Assembly (NCBI RefSeq): GCF_007556755.1
Contig: NZ_VJOO01000003.1
Span: 124,001-188,000 of the forward strand
DNA: 64,000 bases
DNA from: Tepidimonas fonticaldi
GTDB lineage: Bacteria; Pseudomonadota; Gammaproteobacteria; Burkholderiales; Burkholderiaceae_C
Direction: 5' to 3'
Part shown: positions 57,651 through 64,000 of the stretch, one piece after another
How positions within the stretch are numbered: the stretch's first letter is position 1
Layout: each line of letters opens with the position of its first letter
Made by a program: the position numbers and the translations under genes
Notes under the pieces: generated by a model
Databases searched by the model: none
Seen by the model: only the letters and a program-made list of their open reading frames with translations
Told to the model about the DNA's origin: nothing

Positions 57651-57929
57651 TCATCGGCGTCCGGCCCCGTCCCGCCAGGCCGCGACCGTGCCCATCACGC
57701 CCACCAGCGCGGCGTAGGTGGCCATGCGGCCGTCCCGGCCGGTCAGCACCAGGCCCGCGATCAGCACGGCCGAGCCCCACACCCCCAGCCATGCCCCATG
57801 CGCCAGCCCGGCGCGCCAGCGCGGGCGCGCGCCCCCCCGCCAGGCCAGCGCCGGCGCCAGCAGCGCCGCCAGGCCCCAGGCCGGCGCCACGAGGTTGAGC
57901 AAATGGAGAAGCAGGGCCAGGGCATCCAC
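57651..57929 (-). CDS. Small hydrophobic protein divergent from hemA
   Basis: 92 residues with three to four membrane segments ([67 protein letters not shown]). GTG at 57927-57929 is preferred; an ATG at 57957-57959 lies inside the hemA start (CCATGG) and has no ribosome site. Not recognised as a named family; similar small proteins are often found upstream of hemA in Comamonadaceae (from memory, not checked). Confidence 0.6.
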   Translation of the reverse strand: MDALALLLHLLNLVAPAWGLAALLAPALAWRGGARPRWRAGLAHGAWLGVWGSAVLIAGLVLTGRDGRMATYAALVGVMGTVAAWRDGAGRR

Positions 57930-57943
57930 GGAGCCCAAAATTT

Positions 57944-57949
57944 TATAAT
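57944..57949 (+). promoter_or_regulatory. -10 box of hemA (near-leaderless)
   Basis: Perfect TATAAT ending eight bases before the hemA ATG. Transcription would start at or within a few bases of the ATG, and no Shine-Dalgarno is present. The -35 is poor. Confidence 0.6.
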
Positions 57950-57957
57950 CCGCAACC

Positions 57958-59276
57958 ATGGCAGTCTGGGCGCTCGGCATCAACCACCAAACGGCCCCGC
58001 TCGATGTGCGGGGGCGGTTTGCCTTCGCCCTCGACCAGGTGCCCGAGGCGCTGCGGCGGTTTCGCGCGTCGGTGGCGCGCCAGCCCGAAGCCGCCCTGCT
58101 GTCCACCTGCAACCGCACCGAGCTGTACTGCGCCGCCGACGAGCCGCTGATCGAGCCCGCCGCGCACTGGCTGGCCGAGGCCGCGGGCGTGCCCCCCGAG
58201 ACGCTGATGCAGCACGCCTATGTGCTGCGCGAGGATGCGGCGGCACGCCACGCCTTTCGCGTCGCCAGCGGGCTGGACAGCATGGTGCTGGGCGAGGCCC
58301 AGATCCTGGGTCAGCTGAAGGACGCGGTGCGCGTCGCGGACGAGGCCGGCGCACTCGGCACCACGCTGCACCAGTTGTTCCAGCGCTCGTTCGCGGTCGC
58401 CAAACAGGTGCGCAGCAGCACCGAGATCGGCGCCCACTCCATCAGCATGGCGGCCGCGGCAGTGCGGCTGGCCGGGCAGTTGTTCGAGGACCTGCGCGAC
58501 ATCCGCATCCTGTTCGTCGGCGCGGGCGAGATGATCGAGCTGGCCGCCACCCACTTCGCGGCGCGCCAGCCGCGCGCGATGGTCATCGCCAACCGCACGC
58601 TGGAGCGCGGCGAAAAGCTGGCCGCCCGGTTCGGGGCCGAGGTGATGCGCCTGTCCGACCTGCCAGCGCGGTTGCACGAGTTCGACGCCGTGGTGAGCTG
58701 CACCGCCAGCACCCTGCCGCTGATCGGGCTGGGCATGGTGGAAAGCGCACTCAAGCGCCGCCGCCACCGCCCCATGTTCATGGTCGATCTGGCCGTCCCG
58801 CGGGACATCGAGGCCGAGGTCAAGGCCCTCGACGATGTGTACCTGTACACCGTGGACGACCTGGCCGCGGTCGTGCAGACCGGCAAAGACCAGCGCCAAG
58901 CCGCCGTCGCCCAGGCCGAGGCCATCATCGACGCCGGCGTGCAGAGCTTCATGCACTGGCTGCGTCAGCGCGATCCGAACGCGGGCGTGGTCGCGCTGAT
59001 CCGCGATCTGCAGGCGCAGACCGACGCCTGGCGCACGGCCGAAATCGCCCGCGCGCGGCGCCTGCTGGCCCGTGGCGAGGATGTGGACACCGTGCTGGAG
59101 GCGCTCTCGCGCGGACTGACGCAAAAAATGCTGCACGGTGCGCTGGCCGAGCTGCACAGCGGGGACGAAGCGAGCCGCCGCCACACGGCCGAGGTGGTGT
59201 CGCGCCTATTCCTGCGCGGACGGCTGGAGGCACCGTCCGCACGCTCCGGTACCGCGGACGGGCCCGCCCCACGCCC

Positions 59277-59280
<4 letters not shown>
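57958..59280 (+). CDS. hemA: Glutamyl-tRNA reductase HemA
   Basis: 440 residues. First step of C5-pathway tetrapyrrole synthesis: reduces Glu-tRNA to glutamate-1-semialdehyde. N-terminal catalytic domain [23 protein letters not shown] with the nucleophilic Cys in [18 protein letters not shown] motif, NADPH domain ([17 protein letters not shown]) and C-terminal dimerisation helices. A very short or absent leader is predicted. prfA follows with ATGA overlap, the standard hemA-prfA-prmC order. Confidence 0.98.
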
Positions 59281-60389
<1,109 letters not shown>

Positions 60390-60403
60390 CCCACCGACCG
60401 GAC

Positions 60404-61327
60404 ATGGATGCGCCCCCCCACCCCCCACCGGCCTGCGGTGCGGATGCGCCGTCCACCCTGCGCGACGCGCTGCGGGCGGCCCAGGCGCGGGGCATGGACC
60501 GGTTGGACGCCCAGTGGCTGCTCCTGCATGCGCTGGGGCGACCGCTGGCGGACCGGGCCTGGCTGCTGGCCCACGACGACACCCCGTTGGCGCCCGAGGC
60601 CGCCGCGCGCTACGCGACCCTGTGCCAGCGCAGAATCGACGGGGAGCCCCTGGCGTACCTGACCGGCGAGCGCGGCTTCTATGGCCTGACCTTGCGGGTC
60701 GACGCACGCGTGCTGGACCCCCGCCCCGACACCGAAACCCTGGTGGACTGGGCGCTGGCGGTGCTGCCCGCACACGCGGGCGTGCGGGTGGTGGACCTGG
60801 GCACCGGCAGCGGTGCCATCGCGCTGGCCCTCCAGCACGCCCGGCCGGACGCAGCCGTCTGGGGCCTGGACCAGAGCGCCGACGCCCTGACCGTGGCCGC
60901 GGCCAACGGGCGGCGGCTGGGACTGCCGGTGCGCTGGGTGCAGGGACGCTGGTGGTCGGACTGGCGGCCCTGGCCGGGGGGGGCCGATGACGCCGGCACG
61001 GCCGATGCCCCCCTGTGGCCGGTGCGCTTCGACCTGATCGTCGCCAATCCGCCCTATCTGCGCGCCGACGATCCGCACCTGGGCGCCTTGCGGCACGAGC
61101 CCATCGGCGCCCTGGTCGGGGGAGCGGATGGGCTGGAGGACCTGCGTGCCATCGTCGCCGGCGCCCCTGCGCGGCTGGAACCTGGCGGCTGGCTGCTCCT
61201 AGAGCACGGCTGGGACCAGGCCGACGCGGTTGCCAGCTTGTTAGAACACGGGGGTTGGCGCGACATCGACCATCGGCGCGATCTGGGCGGCCACCGCCGC
61301 TGCACCGGCGGCCGCTGGCCGGGGTGA
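60404..61327 (+). CDS. prmC: Release factor glutamine methyltransferase PrmC
   Basis: 307 residues. Methylates the glutamine of the GGQ motif in RF1/RF2. N-terminal substrate domain, [35 protein letters not shown] motif [15 protein letters not shown], and catalytic NPPYL in [18 protein letters not shown] Gly/Asp-rich insert ([16 protein letters not shown]) lies just before NPPY. Third gene of hemA-prfA-prmC. Confidence 0.96.
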   Translation: MDAPPHPPPACGADAPSTLRDALRAAQARGMDRLDAQWLLLHALGRPLADRAWLLAHDDTPLAPEAAARYATLCQRRIDGEPLAYLTGERGFYGLTLRVDARVLDPRPDTETLVDWALAVLPAHAGVRVVDLGTGSGAIALALQHARPDAAVWGLDQSADALTVAAANGRRLGLPVRWVQGRWWSDWRPWPGGADDAGTADAPLWPVRFDLIVANPPYLRADDPHLGALRHEPIGALVGGADGLEDLRAIVAGAPARLEPGGWLLLEHGWDQADAVASLLEHGGWRDIDHRRDLGGHRRCTGGRWPG

Positions 61328-61422
61328 TACCGCCCCCGGTGGGGGCATGGGCGGCCGGGCACCCGTCAGGTCGGGGGACTGGCGATAATCCAGGGTTTTC
61401 ATCACCTCATTCGCAGGGACCC

Positions 61423-61749
61423 ATGAGCGACGTACAGCAGCGCATCGACCAACTGGTCAAATCCCACGACCTCGTGCTGTTCATGAAGGGCACGGCGAGC
61501 TTTCCGATGTGTGGCTTTTCTGGCCGCGCGGTGCAAATCCTCAAGGCCTGCGGGGTCGATCCCAAGAGCCTCGTCACGGTCAATGTGCTGGAGGACCCCG
61601 AAATCCGCCAGGGCATCAAGGAATACAGCAACTGGCCGACCATTCCGCAGCTCTATGTGCGCGGGGAGTTCATCGGCGGCTCGGACATCATGATGGAGAT
61701 GTACGAGTCCGGCGAGCTGCAACAGCTCCTCGGGGCATCAACCTCATAA
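61423..61749 (+). CDS. grxD: Monothiol glutaredoxin GrxD (Grx4)
   Basis: 108 residues. CGFS active site in [18 protein letters not shown], with [33 protein letters not shown], both strong marks of Grx4-type monothiol glutaredoxins that carry and transfer [2Fe-2S] clusters. A GATAAT at 61384-61389 may be its -10, 33 bases before the ATG. Often follows prmC in betaproteobacteria. Confidence 0.97.
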   Translation: MSDVQQRIDQLVKSHDLVLFMKGTASFPMCGFSGRAVQILKACGVDPKSLVTVNVLEDPEIRQGIKEYSNWPTIPQLYVRGEFIGGSDIMMEMYESGELQQLLGASTS

Positions 61750-61800
61750 GGTCGCGCCAGCGGCGCAGATACGCCATCCGGGATTGCCCGGGTTGGGCCG

Positions 61801-61817
61801 TTGGCACGGTCCATGCT
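61801..61817 (+). promoter_or_regulatory. Sigma-54 (RpoN) promoter match before the AAA+ gene
   Basis: TTGGCACGGTCCATGCT against the consensus YTGGCACGrNNNTTGCW: one mismatch (A for the first T of TTGC). The invariant GG and GC are exactly ten bases apart. The predicted start near 61828 would leave a 27-base leader containing AAGGAGAG before the ATG at 61855. Confidence 0.65.
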
Positions 61818-61854
61818 TCAATGACCGCAGGATTGGTCGTCGAAGGAGAGTGCC

Positions 61855-62859
61855 ATGGAAGCCAGCCCCGTTCCCGCCATCCCCGCCACCCGCGGCCTGC
61901 CGATCGCGCGGGTGCGCGACGTCTTCAGCCCCGAGGAGGTCGAACAGCGCCTGCGGCGCCTGAAGGCCCAGGGCAATGATCGCGAACAGGCGACGTTGTG
62001 CCAAACCTACGAGCGCATGCTGGAGCGCGGCCCGCAGCGCTTCGCGGTCAAGCCCTCTGGCGTGCCCGATCTGGAGCCGCTGTACGAGCAGCTGCCCAAC
62101 TTCCGCGCCGTGCTCGACGACGTGCGGCGCCACGTCGCGCTGGCGCAGGAAAGCAGCGACAGCCTGGAGATCACCCCCCTGTTGCTGCTGGGGCCGCCCG
62201 GTGTCGGCAAAACCCACTTCGCCCAGCAGCTCGCCGATCTGCTGGCCACCACCATGACCCTGGTGCCCATGAGTTCGATGACCGCCGGCTGGCTGTTGTC
62301 GGGCTCGTCGTCGCAATGGAAAGGCGCCAAACCCGGCAAGGTGTTCGAGGCCCTGGTGGAAGGCAATTACGCCAACCCGGTGCTGGTGGTGGACGAAATC
62401 GACAAAGCCAGCGACGCGCAGTACGACCCCCTGGGCGCCCTCTACGGCCTGCTGGAGCCGCAGACGGCGCAGCGCTTCGTGGACGAGTTCGCCGAGGTGC
62501 CCATCGATGCCAGCCAGGTCATCTGGATCACCACCGCGAACGACGAGCGGACCATTCCGGACCCCATCCTCAACCGCATGAATGTGTTCGAGATCGCCCC
62601 GCCCACGCGCGACGAGGCCCGCGGCATTGCGCGCCAGCTCTACCAGCGGCTGCGCGCCGCACACGACTGGGGGCGGTTGTTCGACGAGGAGCCGGGCGAC
62701 GACGTGCTCGATCAGTTGGCGGGCATGGCCCCGCGCGAGATGCGCCGGGGGCTCATGACCGGCTTTGGCAACGCACGGCTGGACCGGCGCGACCGCATCG
62801 AGACGCGGGACCTGCCCGCGGCTGCCGGCGGACGCGCGCGCATCGGCTTCCTGCAGTGA
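61855..62859 (+). CDS. Lon-type AAA+ ATPase without protease domain
   Basis: 334 residues. Walker A LLGPPGVGKTHFAQQL (about 116-130), Walker B PVLVVDEIDKAS, sensor-1 IWITTAND, arginine finger region ILNRMNVFEI. The block YDPLGALYGLLEPQTAQRFVDEF resembles the Lon ATPase (DPASALLEVLDPEQN), and the small C-terminal lid is present, but there is no Lon Ser-Lys protease and no substrate-binding N-terminal domain. No sigma-54 activator GAFTGA loop. Probably a remodelling ATPase; partner unknown. Converges on exoD with 15 bases between. Likely under RpoN control. Confidence 0.88.
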   Translation: MEASPVPAIPATRGLPIARVRDVFSPEEVEQRLRRLKAQGNDREQATLCQTYERMLERGPQRFAVKPSGVPDLEPLYEQLPNFRAVLDDVRRHVALAQESSDSLEITPLLLLGPPGVGKTHFAQQLADLLATTMTLVPMSSMTAGWLLSGSSSQWKGAKPGKVFEALVEGNYANPVLVVDEIDKASDAQYDPLGALYGLLEPQTAQRFVDEFAEVPIDASQVIWITTANDERTIPDPILNRMNVFEIAPPTRDEARGIARQLYQRLRAAHDWGRLFDEEPGDDVLDQLAGMAPREMRRGLMTGFGNARLDRRDRIETRDLPAAAGGRARIGFLQ

Positions 62860-62874
62860 GGGCCGGGGACGAGG

Positions 62875-63495
62875 TCAGAACCACCAGCGAAACAGGTGCT
62901 CCACCCCCTGCCACAGCGTGACCAGGTAGGCGATCGCCCCCGCCCCGATGGCCCCGGACACCAGCAAGGCCAGCCCGTCGCGGAACATCCAGCCCAGGCT
63001 CAGCGCGATCAGGCTGAGGCTGGGCAGTACGTTGCCGAACGGCAGCGGCAGGAAGATGATGCCTGCCATCAGCGCGATCCACAGGCCCCACCACAGACGC
63101 AGGCGTGGGTGGACGAGGGCGGGCCAGCGCGGACGCAGCCAGCGCGCGGCGGTTTCGTAGGTCATGGCCAGCAGCTCCAGGCCGCGCGTCGCCCAGGTGC
63201 CGCGCAGCGTCACGGCGCCGACGCGGCGCGGCAGCACGATGGCGTCACGTCCCGCCATCCAGGCCAGCGCCAGCGCCCACAGGCCGAAGCTCAGGACCGT
63301 GCCGGCACCGGCCACCGGCAGCACGGTCAGCAGCGCCATCACCATCAGCAGCACGGCCCCCGAGCCGTGGCCATGCAGATCGACGACCTCGCCCAGACTC
63401 AGCGCGACCGGGGCACCGCCCGGCGGCGGGGAATCGGCCATCTCGCCCAGCCGGGCCGCCGCCTCGCGCAGCGCGCGCGCCAACTCAACGGCCAT
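62875..63495 (-). CDS. exoD: ExoD-family membrane protein
   Basis: 206 residues. ExoD family (exopolysaccharide synthesis, named in Sinorhizobium): LSLGEVVDLHGHGSGAVLLMVMALLTVLPVAGAGTVLSFGLWALALAW and WWGLWIALMAGIIFLPLPFGNVLPSLSLIALSLGWMFRDGLALL are the family's two conserved hydrophobic blocks. About five membrane segments. The precise role is not known outside alkaline-tolerance and polysaccharide phenotypes in rhizobia. Start ATG 63493-63495; its upstream neighbour overlaps it by 11 bases. Confidence 0.9.
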   Translation of the reverse strand: MAVELARALREAAARLGEMADSPPPGGAPVALSLGEVVDLHGHGSGAVLLMVMALLTVLPVAGAGTVLSFGLWALALAWMAGRDAIVLPRRVGAVTLRGTWATRGLELLAMTYETAARWLRPRWPALVHPRLRLWWGLWIALMAGIIFLPLPFGNVLPSLSLIALSLGWMFRDGLALLVSGAIGAGAIAYLVTLWQGVEHLFRWWF

Positions 63496-63904
63496 GGGGT
63501 CCCCGCACCGACGCCGCCAGGCTGCCCCACTGGCGCCCCAGGCGACCACTGACCACGTGCAGCACCACGGCCAGCGCCAGCAGACCGAAGGCGACCACCG
63601 CCCACGCCACCCAGGCCAGCGGCACCAGCCAGCCGGCGATCGTGGCGAAGGCCGGCAGCACCGCCGTCAGCCAGGCCCACGACTGCGTCAGCGCGGCGGC
63701 GAGCTGCTGCAGCCAGGCCGGATCCACCCACAGCACCAGCCATGCCGGCCAGGGAAAGTGCTGGACCGCCTGCGTCACCGCGGCGGCGTCCTGTCCGGAC
63801 GACAGCAGCCCCGCCGCCCAGCCCAGGAGCTGGGTGCCGACGAACACCACGGCCGTCCACAGCACCATCGCAAGCGCAAACACCACCCAGATCAGCCAAC
63901 GCAT
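63485..63904 (-). CDS. Small membrane protein upstream of exoD, unrecognised
   Basis: 139 residues, two to three membrane segments (WLIWVVFALAMVLWTAVVFVG and WLVPLAWVAWAVVAFGLLALAVVLHVVSG). ATG at 63902-63904 sits six bases after GAGGAG; an earlier in-frame ATG abuts that site and is unlikely. Overlaps exoD by 11 bases, so probably co-translated. I do not recognise the family. Confidence 0.75.
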   Translation of the reverse strand: MRWLIWVVFALAMVLWTAVVFVGTQLLGWAAGLLSSGQDAAAVTQAVQHFPWPAWLVLWVDPAWLQQLAAALTQSWAWLTAVLPAFATIAGWLVPLAWVAWAVVAFGLLALAVVLHVVSGRLGRQWGSLAASVRGPHGR

Positions 63905-64000
63905 GGACATCTCCTCACCGACCGGACGCCCGCCGCCGGGCATCACGTGGTCACGCATCAGAGGCCGGATTCGGCCGGAAGTTCGGTCGCCGTGCGGATC

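Noticed and set aside
57930..57959. ATG in CCATGG as the start of the small membrane protein divergent from hemA
   Set aside because: No ribosome site, and the first ten residues are not hydrophobic; the GTG at 57929 starts the first helix.
63958..63999. Possible tail of another minus-strand gene (reads IRTATELPAESGL then stop)
   Set aside because: Only 13 codons are inside the window, too little to support a call.

Overview
The window is GC-rich (roughly 68% by eye) and densely coded, with no gap between genes longer than about 220 bases. Gene content points to a motile betaproteobacterium of the order Burkholderiales, most likely a Comamonadaceae-type genus. The indicators are the ubiB-ubiJ-Tim44-ubiE-DUF971-HIT chain, the DUF3683 FAD oxidoreductase, DUF6279 and DUF502 proteins, puuD, and flg/flh cluster order. 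The genus is inference (Tepidimonas- or Caldimonas-like organisms would fit). I see no insertion sequence, prophage, CRISPR array or island boundary; this is ordinary chromosomal backbone with several odd proteins in it.

Layout. 1-6193 (+): end of a type IV pilus operon, pilB (5' end cut off by the window) and pilC, followed by two tandem receiver-TPR paralogues where pilD might be expected. 6203-9965: puuD, tRNA-Ala(CGC) and tRNA-Lys(CTT), GTPase ychF and a MOSC protein. 10042-13917 (+): UbiH-type monooxygenase, dsbC and an M61 peptidase whose end overlaps convergent paaG. 13871-15664: two divergent crotonase-family genes. 15761-18512: tRNA-Met, cutA, and groES-groEL with a perfect CIRCE operator. 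18516-21865 (-): DUF6279 lipoprotein and two acyl-CoA dehydrogenases, then tRNA-Asn.

22145-44606 is a flagellar and motility region. flgBCDEFGHIJKL, followed by an HDOD-type regulator, run on the minus strand. flgA and flgMN run divergently, with a textbook sigma-28 promoter before flgM. Beyond them on the minus strand come motA-motB-cheY-cheZ and flhB-flhA-flhF-(flhG-like)-fliA. Together they give rod, hook, P and L rings, hook-filament junction, part of the export gate, stator, the late sigma factor with its anti-sigma factor and export chaperone, and the CheY/CheZ motor input. flhDC, filament, MS-ring, C-ring and chemoreceptor genes are not in the window.

44661-57929 (-): a yqjD/yqjE/yqjK-like trio, aspS, DUF502, an FmdB zinc ribbon, ubiB-ubiJ, a Tim44-domain protein, ubiE, DUF971, a HIT protein and a 1302-residue FAD/Fe-S oxidoreductase, many with overlapping stop and start codons. 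57958-62859 (+): hemA-prfA-prmC-grxD and a Lon-type AAA+ ATPase preceded by a sigma-54 promoter match. The window ends with exoD and a small membrane protein on the minus strand.

Most interesting points: (1) the gene between flhF and fliA keeps the FlhG N-terminal DQAxxL motif but has lost the ATPase P-loop; (2) both receiver-TPR paralogues have replaced the phospho-acceptor aspartate, one by Ser and one by Glu; (3) a near-consensus sigma-54 promoter precedes the protease-less Lon-like AAA+ gene; (4) hemA appears to be transcribed as a nearly leaderless message.
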